The notes under the pieces: model-generated
The model's database searches: none
The model's input: only the letters and a program-made list of their open reading frames with translations
Told to the model about the DNA's origin: nothing
Source: Dunaliella salina
Lineage: Eukaryota; Chlorophyta; Chlorophyceae; Chlamydomonadales; Dunaliellaceae
Length of the DNA: 36,189 nt
Assembly (NCBI GenBank): GCA_002284615.2
Contig: MU069578.1
Location: 232,594 to 268,782 of the forward strand
Direction: 5' to 3'
Position numbers and translations under genes: made by a program
In this document: piece by piece, positions 8,670-18,434 of the stretch
Layout of the letters: every line of letters starts with the position of its first letter
Position numbering within the stretch: position 1 is the stretch's first letter

Positions 8670-9300
8670 AGAGTTTACAAAGCAAAGGATAGTCTAACTC
8701 AGCTCCCTCTCTCTTATACCTAATGACATAGTAGGGGTTGAAAAGCATTTATGGCAGGGAGCATACGCCCTTGTCAGCAAAAGCACAGTGTGCAGCCTGT
8801 CTGTAAGCCACCAAGCTCAACAAAGTTCGTTTTGACAGCCAGCCAAGATAGGGTCAATTTGTCACATTGACGCACGCCTCCCACTCAACTTGAACTTGTC
8901 CTTTACTGGGATGGCCATCCCTGTTGCCTGAAAACATTCATTTCTCAACAACTCTGTACACACGCGTAGTGGTTTCACTACAACACAGAAGAACAGATGG
9001 AGATGCCCGTCAAGATGAATTCTCATTCCTGTCAGCCATGGTGCTTTGAGCAGAGTGTAGAGCATGCTCAGTGTGTTGAGCATACCCTGGCACTGAATGA
9101 CACATCACGACCAGCAAATCCTGTAGATCATGGCATTAAAGTAATTTTTGACTCTGAACATTCCCAAATAACGCGAGTTTACTTGGGCTTTCTTTGTAAC
9201 GACCTAACCGATCTTCCCACACACACAATTGTGCGCTCGGTGTGCCTTGCAGGCCCTCGCAATCAAACCTCCTGTTAGTGGTCCTCCCCGACCTTAATAT
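8670..9300. other. Intergenic stretch upstream of the P1 gene; no gene seen
   Basis: Short open frames on both strands have no recognisable domain and no internal repeat. The stretch probably includes the distal promoter of the ribosomal protein P1 gene. Confidence 0.4.
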
Positions 9301-9323
9301 CTTTCAGGTGCGTGGGTTGAGCA

Positions 9324-9330
9324 ATAAAAA
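9324..9330 (+). promoter_or_regulatory. Possible TATA-like element of the P1 gene
   Basis: ATAAAAA sits about 170 bases upstream of the P1 start codon, just before an 11-base C run. Position and sequence fit a TATA-like box with a 5' UTR of roughly 140 bases, but no transcript evidence is available. Confidence 0.3.
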
Positions 9331-9496
9331 GGCCCCCCCCCCCTCATGCAGCCGACGCCGAGTACCCGCAGTGCCAGCCCTTCAAGCCAGAGACTCGCTG
9401 GAGTGTGCATGCCAACGAAAGAGTCGGGAAGCCTGCTTAAGCAGCCAGCCTCCGCCCACGGCAAAAGAATTGCCCTACCTCGCTTCGTCGTGCAGG

Positions 9497-11982
9497 ATGT
9501 CCAAGTCTGAGCTTGCCTGCACTTACGCCTCCCTCATCCTGCACGATGATGGGCTGGAGATTACGGCTGACAACCTGAACTCCATCCTGAAGGTGCGCGT
9601 GCCCCCGGAAAGGGCGTCAGCTAAAGTGGGGGCATGCATGTATCCGGGGAATGTAAGCGGCATCACTCCCATGGAATACCTGCCGCTGTGCAGCTAGGGT
9701 GCATTGAAAGGGCGAGTGTTGGAAGGAGGGTTGTTGGTGAAGGGCAAAGCTTGCATGAGCACAAGCATAGGCTCTTTCCTTGACAAAGTCAGCACAAGCC
9801 ATGCAGCTGCCATGGGATGATGTATTTTGTCTGGACAGAAAACATGTGTGCATGGGTTGTACCCTCTTACAGCATGGGTGCAAGCACATGGATGGCAGGT
9901 CGTGCTGAGCTGCATGGCACAAGTACTTAAAAGTGTGCTTTCTTTGGGTCAGTGCCAAGCTGGTCATGGCAGCTTGGTGTGTCGCTGTGTGCTTGGCAGC
10001 TGGTTTTTGCCTGAGCTTGAGCCCATGCTGGTGGAGGCACGTGGTTATGCAGTAACAGGCACTCGTGAGTGTGTATCATCTGTAGTATTACCATTCTTTG
10101 CAGGGAGGATGCTCACGCCTGCGCATGCCTGCAATGCCAATTTTTTTATGGAAAAGGTGGCGTGCTTGGTTGAGTACTGAGGGGTCCGCTAGGCATGGAA
10201 CTTCCATTAAGTGACTTAATATTCGCACAGTCTAAGTAAGTGGCAAAGTGCAGGGAGCAAGATTGGAAACAGAAGAAGATGCCTCGTTTCTGGCTTTGTT
10301 TGATCCTTTTGACAAAATTACTCTCAGGAGGATAGGAGAGGCCAGCCAATAGCTGGGAACATCTTGTACCAAGTTCCATCCGTTGGAACAATGGTCCAGG
10401 ATGTTCTCAGCACCTGGCTCGCCTCTCCCATCCTCATGAGGGTATGGTTTTGTCCCCAAGGGGGCTGTGCCGTCTTTAAAGGATCTTCCAAGCCATGTGG
10501 CCTTGGGCATGACTGGTTTGTGAAAATAAGAGCGTTGTGAGTTAGGGAGCCAGAGCCGATTGGCTGGTCTTCCCGCCTGACAACATGTCAATCAATGCAA
10601 GGGAGGAAAAGCTGAATGTTAAGAGCAAGCTGTGAGCAGGTGCGCAAGCATCCTCCAATTTTGGTTATGTTCTGCTGCCAAGCTCATCATGGGATTAGGA
10701 GGTGGGTAACAACTGGAAGACACCTGCAGTCCTCGCAAAGCTTTCTCAATGCTAGGCATCTGCTCTAGGAGGGCGCTCCCCCCCTCTGTCCTCTCTTTCC
10801 TATTGCAGCTGGTGCAGTCGCATAGGAGGAGCCACTGGTCAAAATCTGTGCCTGCCGAGCTGGTACAAAGGTGGTCTTGTGGTAGCTGCCAGTAAGAAGA
10901 GTGGACACAATGGAAATCTCTATTCATGCGAGCCTGCAGATGATGTTTAAACACCAGGAAATAGCCGAGGATTGCAACCAACTGACCCATGTTCGAAGGA
11001 AATAAGGAGTAAATTGAATAAGTAATAATAAGTAAAGAGTGTTGCTGCTCTCATGTGCCTTTGAGGGCATCTTACCAGCTCAAACCCCCAACCTCTAGGA
11101 GGTTGGCACATGTCTGAGCAAGTCTGAACAACTGCCGTTTTCTAAGTGGTGCATTGTCCCCCATTTGCTTCCATTGACATTCACCAACTCTCCCGCATGG
11201 TCCTCTTCTTGCAGGCTGCCAAGGTGGAGGTTGAGCCCTACTGGCCTGGCCTGTTCGCCAAGCTCTTCGCCAAGAAGAAGATGGATGACCTGATCACCAA
11301 TGTCGGCGCAGGTCAGTGTTTTTTTTTTGTTTTGGTGGAACCAAGATTTCAATGCTGTAGGAAAATCCCCCTTCCTGAGAAATGCAATTTAAATACTTTG
11401 CCCCACTCCCCCCAAGCCAAGCCCGTAAGGTAGGTTTATTACACCCAATGCTGCCCTTTTTTCTTGCCTTTGCGCTTGAAGTACTTCATTGCAAGCACAA
11501 TTGAAAGGGTTCAGAAAGGTTCGGGTCATCCGTGGTTCTCAATTTCAAAAGCGCAAAACATGGCCTGAAACTCATGAGCTGTAAAATCTGCCGTTTGGAG
11601 TTCGCATTAAAATTTGGCGGAAATTATTGGCAGGCCCTCTCTCTTCTTGGCAGAAGGTTATCTCCTTGTTCAGATGTTGGGTGGGGGGGACGGTTTGGGA
11701 AAGCTCGGACACCACCTCTTGGAAGGGTCCTGGCACTTGTTTTGGTGCCGCTGGGACTCGAACCTGGGACCCATGGGTTACCCCCGCTGAATTGGTGGAT
11801 AGCGAGCTTGATGCGCCACCTGAACCCCCTGGTCCCCAGTTCGACTCCTGCAGGCAAAAATCTCTGTCACCCAAGACCCTTCCTCCGATAGCACATCGCC
11901 CATTAAGAACACGAGCCACGGCCTCCAAAATCCCAGATTTTACGATCGTATTAGTAATACGCAAAAAAGAAAACACTGGCGC

Positions 11983-12055
<73 letters not shown>

Positions 12056-13163
12056 CAAGGACTTCGAATGGCTAAGGGAGGCAAAATAACTTTTTTCTTG
12101 CAACTTTCCAGGACCGATAATCGGTAACCTGTTACAAGTGCGATGAACTTCTATTGTCACAAGAAATGGAGCGGTCACTTCTCTGAAAGTAGTGGAAGGG
12201 CCACCGAATTGCGGGAGTCACGGTGCAGTAGTGCATTGAAAAGCCTAGATTGCATGTGAACACAGCTGCCTTGTGGAGGCCGACGTTGGCACTCTGATTC
12301 ACCCTGTACCCAATCAGTGTTTTCTTATAAATTTATATCGATTGCCTTGTGAAGAACTGAAGTGCCTGTCTGCTCCCGCTTGTGCTTTTCATGTGTTGTG
12401 CACCTCATATGCAAATGTATGCAAATCCAGTTTGGGAATGGAATGGTGCAAAAGTGCAGGACATCTTTCGCTTGTTTCCATTGTGAACTCTCTGAAGCCT
12501 TTTCCATGAGTTCAAGAAGCAGAGGCCTTGATTACAATTACCGAGTCATATCACAAAGCCTGAGCATTAGCTACACTCAGGGGACTCACTATAAATTTTA
12601 GTGCTGACTGTTGGGTCTTTTCTTTGTGCCTGCTGGCTGTTGCCCTGCACTTTGACTCCTGGTCTGAGTCACTGTGTGCCTCACACCTCTCCTCCCACAC
12701 AGTTCGTGTTTATATACTTACCAAGGCCTTTAAGGTCAATCCTAGAAGTATGAAATGTGCAACTACACTAGAGGGGAGCTCAGCCTGCTCCAGGTCTTAG
12801 GCATGGCAGTGCAATGTGCGCCCAGGCAGGCAACTAACTCAAGGGTGGAAGGCTGGATCATGTGTTGACAGCGCCCCTTGGTGGCCCTTACTTTCCTGTG
12901 TGGAGCAAACCTTTCTTTCAACAGAAAGAAAAAGCTCAACGCCAACCTTAAAGTGTGAGGGTCTTGGGCTTTGTGCTGTCACACTATAATAATGTGTTCA
13001 TTTTCTGCTTGCTTTTATTCACTTTCCTGCAGCTGCCCCTGCTGCTGCCCCTGCTGCCGGTGGTGCTGCCCCTGCTGCCGGTGGCGCACCTGCCCCTGCC
13101 AAGAAGGAGGAGAAGAAGGAGGAGTCCGAGGAAGAGGACATGGGCTTCTCCCTGTTCGATTAA
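9497..13163 (+). CDS. RPLP1: 60S acidic ribosomal protein P1 (three exons)
   Basis: Spliced CDS: exons 9497-9592, 11215-11311 and 13033-13163 (96 + 97 + 131 bases), giving 107 residues and a TAA stop. P1 pairs with P2 and binds P0 to form the ribosomal stalk that recruits elongation factors to the 60S subunit. Exon 1 encodes the N-terminal dimerisation helices (MSKSELACTYASLILHDDG). Exon 2 continues them (VEPYWPGLFAKLFAKKK, DDLITNVGAG). Exon 3 gives the flexible Ala/Pro/Gly hinge, the acidic KKEEKKEESEEED stretch and the invariant tail MGFSLFD. Introns are GT-AG; phases are 0 and 1. The start ATG at 9497 gives the family's usual N-terminus and length. HDDGLEITADN resembles green algal and plant P1. 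It is the only intact gene in the window. Confidence 0.95.
9593..11214 (+). other. P1 intron 1 (1622 bases)
   Basis: Begins GTGCGC and ends CTTCTTGCAG before exon 2. No coding region or mobile element was recognised inside it. The open frames on both strands have no recognisable domains. Confidence 0.85.
11754..11822 (-). ncRNA. tRNA-like A/B-box sequence (SINE-like), minus strand
   Basis: On the minus strand GGTTCGAGTCC (11754-11764) is a perfect B box. About 50 bases upstream lies GTGGCGCATCAAGC (within 11802-11820), a recognisable A box. GGCACCA follows the T arm. No closed acceptor stem is present. It looks like a tRNA-derived promoter head inside the intron insert, not a functional tRNA. 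On the opposite strand AGTTCGACTCC (11838-11848) is a weaker B-box match. Confidence 0.45.
11985..12053 (+). repeat. (GT)n microsatellite, about 34 units
   Basis: An uninterrupted GT dinucleotide tract in P1 intron 2. The His-Thr and Cys-Val open frames across it are artefacts. Confidence 0.95.
12601..12650 (+). repeat. Dispersed short repeat, shared with 32170-32221
   Basis: GCTGACTGTTGGGTCTTT and GGCTGTTGCCCWGC occur here and again at 32174-32221 with the same order and spacing. The element type is unknown. Confidence 0.5.
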
Positions 13164-13553
13164 GCAGTTTAGAGCAAGCAGTTGGTTGTGTTTGGTCTTC
13201 TGTCTGAGGTGTCTGCCTGATCTCCCATACGGCTGGGTGCACCATGTAAATCCGCCCCAACTCAATTGTATGGCTTGATAGAGGGCAAGCAGGATTTTTT
13301 TGCCCTTGCAATTGGTGATGCAATCGCAACCGAAAAGAAATGCAGGATGCAAGTGAAATCACTCATAATTTTACCTTCCCATCTCTTCCAGTGTTGGCTG
13401 AACTAGTCAAGACCTAACTGGTGCGAGCCAAATATAAAAGGCGTCCACAGGTTGAGTCTCAAACAACAGCAAACCTCTTCTTTCTTTCATGGGCAACACA
13501 TATAAAGCAAAAAGAGCCCCTCCAATCAAATCAGTCCCACTCAAATCCCACTC
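13164..13553. other. P1 3' UTR and downstream flank; no gene seen
   Basis: After the stop there is a probable poly(A) signal at 13245-13249 and then sequence without recognisable coding potential or repeats up to the hairpin at 13554. Confidence 0.5.
13245..13249 (+). terminator. Probable green-algal poly(A) signal TGTAA
   Basis: TGTAA lies 82 bases after the P1 stop codon. UGUAA is the usual polyadenylation signal in chlorophytes, so its place here fits both the gene and the proposed host group. Confidence 0.5.
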
Positions 13554-13681
13554 TGAGAGATGAAGAACAACCACCACTAAGGCACAGCTACAGTGGACTT
13601 GCAGATCCTTGTCTTTGACTGGACAAGGATCTGCAAGTTCACTGTAGCTGTGCCTTAGTGGTATTTGTTCTTCATTTCTCA
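13554..13681. repeat. Long hairpin (about 60-bp arms)
   Basis: The left arm (TGAGAGATGAAGAAC... to GACTTGCAGATCCTTGTC-like sequence) is complementary to the right arm (GACAAGGATCTGCAAG... to GTTCTTCATTTCTCA) with a handful of mismatches and a loop of about 6 bases at 13614-13621. It is probably a small foldback MITE. No clear target duplication was found. Confidence 0.8.
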
Positions 13682-13978
13682 GTCAAAATGACTGACTGCC
13701 GGCCTGTTCAGAAGGAAGGAGTTACTAGTGTGAACAGGAAAGAAAAGGTAAGGTTACATCGCTTTATCCGCTCACAAGGGCAGCTGAGTGGAGACTCAGG
13801 GGTCTCAAGCATGCAGATACAAATTTGGCTAAATATAAGACATTAGCTTGGTTCATGAAGTCTCTGAGGCGGAATGGACAACCGGGAGGTGCACAGCTGA
13901 ACAAATGATGGAACTGATTGTGCAAATCTGTCAGATCCTGGTGAGGGCACTACAGAGTAATGTGCTCTTCATCTTGCA
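13682..13978. other. No gene recognised between hairpin and MITE
   Basis: Short open frames only, with no recognised motif. Confidence 0.4.
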
Positions 13979-13980
13979 TA

Positions 13981-14617
13981 CAGTAGGTTCCCGATTACTT
14001 CATACCGGGGTATTATTTTTTTTGACTTCATAGCGCTTCGTACCAGTTTGTACCACTTCGCATTTCAGCAGTATAATTTTGACTGGTCAAAGGCATTTCG
14101 TCCCAGTGGTGGAAAGGCCGCTGCAGGGCCGCCGCAAGGCCACGGTCTCCCTTAGCAAGCAGCTTTGGGCGTCAGGATGGGTCCCCCAACTGCGGGGGGA
14201 AGGAGGGAAGGGGGAGAAAGAGCAAGAGAGGAAGATGCACAGCTCAGCGCACTTTGCGACAGCTGTCCAGCTGTACATATGTGCACCCTGTTCTGTGTGC
14301 GCTGCTCACCTGAAGGACGTCCGTGACCCTACTTGCTGGCATGGGCCTGATGTTGCTCTTTGAGATGCCCATCTCGCTGTTTGCCTGGCTGTGAGCAGCA
14401 GGCTGGTCAGGGGGGTGAAGTTCCCCATCTTCTGCTGCGCCATCTTTCCATATCTTTCATCTTTCCTACCACTTTCAGAAAATTCTATTATTTTGCACTT
14501 CGTTTTCACTTCGTAACACTTCGTATTTGAGGATCAGGAATTATTTTTCTCACTTCGTAAGATTTCGTTTTTGGGCAAAATAATTAATTGATTTACGAAG
14601 TAATCGGGAACCTACTG
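13981..14617. mobile_element. Tc1/mariner-type MITE with TA target duplication
   Basis: The 637-bp element has terminal inverted repeats beginning CAGTAGGTTCCCGATTACTT at both ends (21 matching bases, then one mismatch). It is flanked by TA at 13979-13980 and 14618-14619. A TA duplication and a CAGT start are typical of Tc1/mariner/pogo elements. The inside is rich in CACTTCGTA-like subterminal repeats near both ends and has no transposase frame, so it must be moved in trans. Confidence 0.85.
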
Positions 14618-14762
14618 TAGTGTGCCAATCACATTTGTTGCAAATCCTGAGCTCGTAAGGGCACCTTTTCCCGTGATGCCGTCGGGTTTCCACCCGAAGA
14701 TTATGACTGGATAGTCGAAGGCACGAAATGCTGCGCAATTTATGTGAAATATTCTGTTGCAA

Positions 14763-15142
14763 TTTCAGATGCTGAATCCTGGACAGGGGGCTGAATGGTG
14801 GCATGGATGCCTGCTCTTTTGGCTGCTTTGTAGGCTTCGAGCAAGGTTGTGAGCCTTTCTATAGTGAGCATGCCCATGCATTTGCCACTGGCATTGTAGA
14901 TACAGGCGGAGGTGGTTACCTCTGGCATTTGTGTTGGCACGGCAACCTCATCAGTTGTGTCCGAATGAAGAGTTTCCTTCATGAGGTCAACACTTCTAAT
15001 GATTATTTCACATTGCCATGTTGGCACGATATCTGTCTGGGGATTGGTAGGTTGGAAGTCAAAGGTGACATTCTTGTGAATTGCGCAGCCTGTGGTTGAG
15101 AGCCATGAAGATTCAGATAGGCTCTGAGGATTGCCTTCAAAA
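14763..15142 (-). pseudogene. Dualen-like PHD-RNase H linker fragment, reverse orientation
   Basis: The minus strand closely matches copy 4 at 26969-27350. It contains SVDLMKETLHSDTTD, VAVPTQMPEVTTS, ACIYNASGKCMGMLTIERL and HATIQPPVQDSASEI. Both ends are cut in mid-domain and no 3' UTR is present. It therefore did not arise as a simple 5'-truncated insertion; rearrangement or deletion is more likely. The high identity to copy 4 suggests a fairly recent event. Confidence 0.7.
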
Positions 15143-15301
15143 CCGCAGAGTGGTAATGGAGGCTTTTTGTTCCTCTTCCTGGCATCCCACCAGCCAAGTA
15201 CATTGCCTAACGGAATGCCTGTATGTGTGATACGTCCTCATGCTTCTGCTGGAAGCATGGGGCTCTTGGAGTCAAATTGTCTAGGCATCTCCAGACATGG
15301 A

Positions 15302-16495
15302 TGATTTACAAGGTTTACAAGGGAACATAACCTTCAGCCAGAAAGTTTGGCTGCTCGGTGTGGTGAAAGAAATCCATAAGCTCAGAGATGAAGCGGTAAG
15401 TCTGAGCATGTTGGTTTTGAAAGAAACGAGCTACATCCAGAGAGCAGGCATCAGAAAAATAGAAAGATCCTGTATCATTTGACACTACTCTGTGAGCAGG
15501 AAAGGCACTAAAAATATGTGCATACTTTCTTCTAAGACAACACAGGAAGTTGCAAGGGCAGAGAAAGATGACGTGCTTTTCATCCTGCCATTGTTCTGAA
15601 ACACATAAATCACATTGAGGTGCATAACCATGCCAATGAGAAGTTTCAACTCGAAGCTTATGGGCGTGCAGTCGGAAGCAAGCAATGTTCTTCTGCATAT
15701 GCCTACCCAAATCCAAATGCAGATACCTAGGAGTATGGAGTGGTTTACCAAGAGCAGAATTATGCCGGAAGGGAAGCGCTACCCAATTATGGTACTTGGC
15801 TAACTTGTTTAAATGAGCACCATGTTCAGCATGATCCTCAGATGGCCACACGCTCCTATGCCTTTTCCGTAAATCAACCACAAAATCATTTATCCTAATG
15901 GGCTGGCCTGAATACACACAATGTGTGAAGTAGTTGCGCCTATCCAATCCCTGAAAAGCAGATATAAACTCTGTCCAGCACTTTTTAGAGTTACTACTCA
16001 TGTCAATATCCGCTCCAAGTACCCTGCGTAATGTAGTGCTGTTGCAGGCAAGTGAGGCATTATAAAATCTGACAGCAGCTCGAAACCAATAAAATTGTAA
16101 TGGTTCAAACCCACATTCACGCAGCACAGACCAATTTGGTGTAGTTTTTTTTACTCCAAGAATTCGCTTCAGTAAACACAGGTGCACAGTCTGCAACGGG
16201 CAGGTCATCTCATCTCCTGGTCTCATAAACCTGGTACCCCAAATTTGACTAGCATACATGCTAGCAGGGAGAGCATATGTCTTAGTCAACCAGAGCATGG
16301 TATGAGGCCTATCTGCTAGCTTATATTCATCTGCAACGTGCCTAATACGGCGACATCCAGCCAAGAAAGGTGCGCACATATGCTCAGAAGAGGCAAGGGG
16401 GTTGAAATTGTTTCGTAAACAGCATACCCAAATATTTGAATGACTCAGCACGCACGAGCTGCTCGCCACCTAGGTTGAAGATAGGAACATTATAG
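15302..16495 (-). mobile_element. L1-like LINE, copy A (3' fragment)
   Basis: Covers the post-RT region, C-terminal knuckle and the short 3' end TTGTAAACCTTGTAAATC of an L1-type element. It is closely similar to the plus-strand copy at 6049-7245. Its 5' side joins a different L1-like sequence at an 11-bp tandem duplication (16481-16502). Confidence 0.7.
15315..16469 (-). pseudogene. L1-like ORF2 C-terminal region, copy A
   Basis: A 384-codon stretch containing YALPASMYASQIWGTRFMRP, QTVHLCLLKRILGVKKT, FYWFRAAVRFYNASL and the intact zinc knuckle C-DL-C-x8-H-x4-C (CDLCVSEQWQDEKHVIFLC). It ends AEGYVPL. This is the best-preserved copy of the domain in the window and fixes the frame of the 6067-7223 copy. 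The first 20 codons are out of frame: the real upstream reading is NLGGEQLVRAESFKYLGMLF, so a frameshift lies near 16415. RT and APE domains are missing. Confidence 0.7.
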
Positions 16496-16499
16496 GAAC

Positions 16500-17237
16500 A
16501 TTAGGACATGGATGATTTGCTCACGAAGAACACCCTCAAAGTCTTTCATATGAATCTCGGCTTTGGAGCGAACGGCAGCAGCAATGTGCTGGGCAGTGGG
16601 CATGTCATTCAAGGCTGCAATAACCTGCCAGTGGTAAGTCCAACTGCCTTTCCTGTCAGCAAAACATAGGTCTGCTTGTATGACCCTGCTCAAGAGGTCA
16701 TTGTTTGTGCTTAGGAGAGAATTCCAGAAGCTCATAATACACCTGAACCAGTAGAAGTAAAGGGGCATCTATTTCTCTTAATAAGCAATGTGTCTCTGTC
16801 ACCCTCTTAACACCCAAAAGAGACTTGAGGAAGTCTGTATGGTAAACGTGAGCTTTGGTTCTCACAGATGACTTGTACGAAAGTTTGTCTGTAACCCATT
16901 GGCATCCATATAAGCCTGCTGTGAGCACAAAGGCTTGAAAAAGCCAAAGCATGGCATGTTTCCTGTGCAAGATGCCAAGCTCAGCACTGGCCTTCTGTAC
17001 CCTAGCAATGCCACCCATAAAGTTGTGTGCCATTTCGTTTGTGGCCACAGTCATTTTGCCGTCTCGTCTCAAGAGTATTCCCAGATTTTTGAATTCTGAA
17101 ACGACCTCAAGGCCTTCGCCATCGTATATGAAAGAGGGCATGGGTGTTGTGTCAGAAGAGAAAAAAAACCATGACCTTTGTCTTCTTTGTGTTGACAGTG
17201 AGATCTTTGTAACGTGCATAATCATGGAATCTGTCAA
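16500..17237 (-). pseudogene. Post-RT region of L1-like copy B
   Basis: Contains GLEVVSEFKNLGILLRRDG (the conserved FKYLG block), HAMLWLFQAFVLTAGLYGCQ, HTDFLKSLLGVK and FYWFRCIMSFWNSLL. The frame shifts near 16760. It ends DFEGVLREQIIHVLMFL at the junction with copy A. Confidence 0.6.
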
Positions 17238-17254
17238 GCTGGAACTGTATGCGT

Positions 17255-18101
17255 TCAGCAGAGAATCATCGTGTCATCTGCATTATCACAATGGGGTACC
17301 TTCGTTGTTTCTATGGCTGTGACAGCTCCTCGTCCAGTGTCCAAAAATTCGTCCATGTCATTGGTAAGAAGGGTGTATAAAAGAGGGCTCAGTGGCATCC
17401 TTGTTTGAGCCCCTTGTTTGGGGCTATTTCGTCTGACATCTTGTCTCCGTCTACAAGAACATACACTCCTCCTTCGCACATGGCCATGATGGCTTGTAAC
17501 AGGTAATCAGGTATCTTCATTCTCTCCAGGTGCTTCCACAGTTTGTTTCTCTGCACGTTTTCATAAGCAGCTTGAAGGTCCAAGAAGACTGTGTACAGTT
17601 TTTCTTGCTGTTCTTGGCTGCTGAAAGAACATGACGCAAAACAAACAAGGGTTGGTTGATGTTTTTTGTTGGACAGATTCTGAACTGTGTGTCTGAGAAT
17701 GTACCTACTGGAAGGGCCCATGCTGTCAGAAGGTCGCGCACAGCATTGGCATAGAGCCTGTACAAACATCCATTAATTGCCAACATTCTGTAACTCTTTG
17801 GGTCGGTCAGAGCATCTCTTTTATGGACAGATGTGATCTTTGTTTTTTCCCACGCTTGTGGAAGCGTACGAGCTGACAATAATAAGCGGAATAAATCTGT
17901 CAAGAAAGGGAGTAGTACATTTTCTATCTGACGCTTTCCACGGTCAGTTGTGTATTCCCATTCTGCATGCTTGATGAAAGGGGCAGAAAAAGTGTCAAAG
18001 CTAGGGCTGGAATCAGTGTTCATGCGAGAGATATTTCTCTGTACAAAGGAGATCGGTGTCGCTGTATCTGGGGTGTTGTACGTATTGGAACTGGGCTGCA
18101 C
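17255..18101 (-). pseudogene. Reverse transcriptase of L1-like copy B (frameshifted)
   Basis: RT blocks occur in order over several frames: PKSYRMLAINGCLYRLYANAV, TVFLDLQAAYENV (the first catalytic Asp in LDLQ), GLKQGC with SPLLYTLLTND, and NADDTMIL, where YADD is expected (both Asp kept, Tyr replaced by Asn). Frameshifts near 17600 and 17400 separate them. The family is L1-type by the LDLQAAYENV style and by the neighbouring C-terminal region. It is not functional. Confidence 0.65.
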
Positions 18102-18434
18102 CGGTGGCTCAGCACTGTCAGACCTCTGTCTGTATCTACCGCCAGGTCCTGGGGGGTCGCAACCTCAGATGGTGTGACTATTCTGGATCGAAGCTGATCA
18201 CTCAGCACTTGGTGACTGGAAGGCAACCTGGCATGAGTATGACCTCTGGAGTTGCTGTCCTGGTGTGTTTGAACAAAGTGTTGCTGGGGGTGTTGAGTCC
18301 AAATGTCTTCAGGTAAAGGGGTCGTGAGCTTGTGTTTGGGGGCTCGCATCACTTTGTAATCATCCACATTACGAGAGTCAATGAGGTCCACAATTTCCTG
18401 AGTTTTGTGCTTCTGATGGGCTCTCTTCCTCATT

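Larger units (their letters stand above)
11513..12065 (+). mobile_element. hAT-like non-autonomous element, diverged copy, in P1 intron 2
   Basis: Its left part matches the better-preserved element at 27905-28593: GGGTCATCCG against GGGTCATTCG, then ATGGCCT, a TAAAATCYGC..TTGGAGT block, AAAATT, and TGGCAGGCCC against GGGCAGGCCC. Both have a GTTCGANTCCTGC motif in the middle, and the right part shares TACG-rich sequence (11940-11960). The terminal repeats and target duplication are too eroded to fix the boundaries. The (GT)n tract lies near its right end. Confidence 0.5.
11312..13032 (+). other. P1 intron 2 (1721 bases) carrying a transposon-like insert
   Basis: Begins GTCAGT followed by a T run, and ends TTTCCTGCAG. 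It contains the hAT-like non-autonomous element at about 11513-12065 with the (GT)n tract, and a short sequence repeated at 32171. Confidence 0.85.

Noticed and set aside
9242..9697. 151-codon open frame overlapping the P1 promoter and first exon
   Set aside because: It continues past the exon 1 splice donor at 9593 and shows no domain before MSKSELACTYAS. The P1 family length and N-terminus fit the ATG at 9497; the upstream extension is 5' UTR.
11502..11516. An 8-bp target duplication for the intron 2 hAT-like element
   Set aside because: Candidate matches (GAAAGGGT-like) do not recur at a plausible right end; the edges are too eroded to claim one.
11572..12178. His-Thr and Cys-Val repeat proteins over the (GT)n tract, and similar ones at 33219-33565 and 35928-36182
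   Set aside because: They are translations of dinucleotide microsatellites with no flanking coding evidence.
12955..13352. Leu/Pro/Cys-rich open frames over P1 exon 3 on both strands
   Set aside because: They are other-frame readings of the Ala/Pro/Gly hinge and acidic tail of P1.
14079..14363. 94-codon frame as a MITE transposase remnant
   Set aside because: There are no DDE/D motifs and no similarity to mariner transposases that I can recognise; composition suggests chance.
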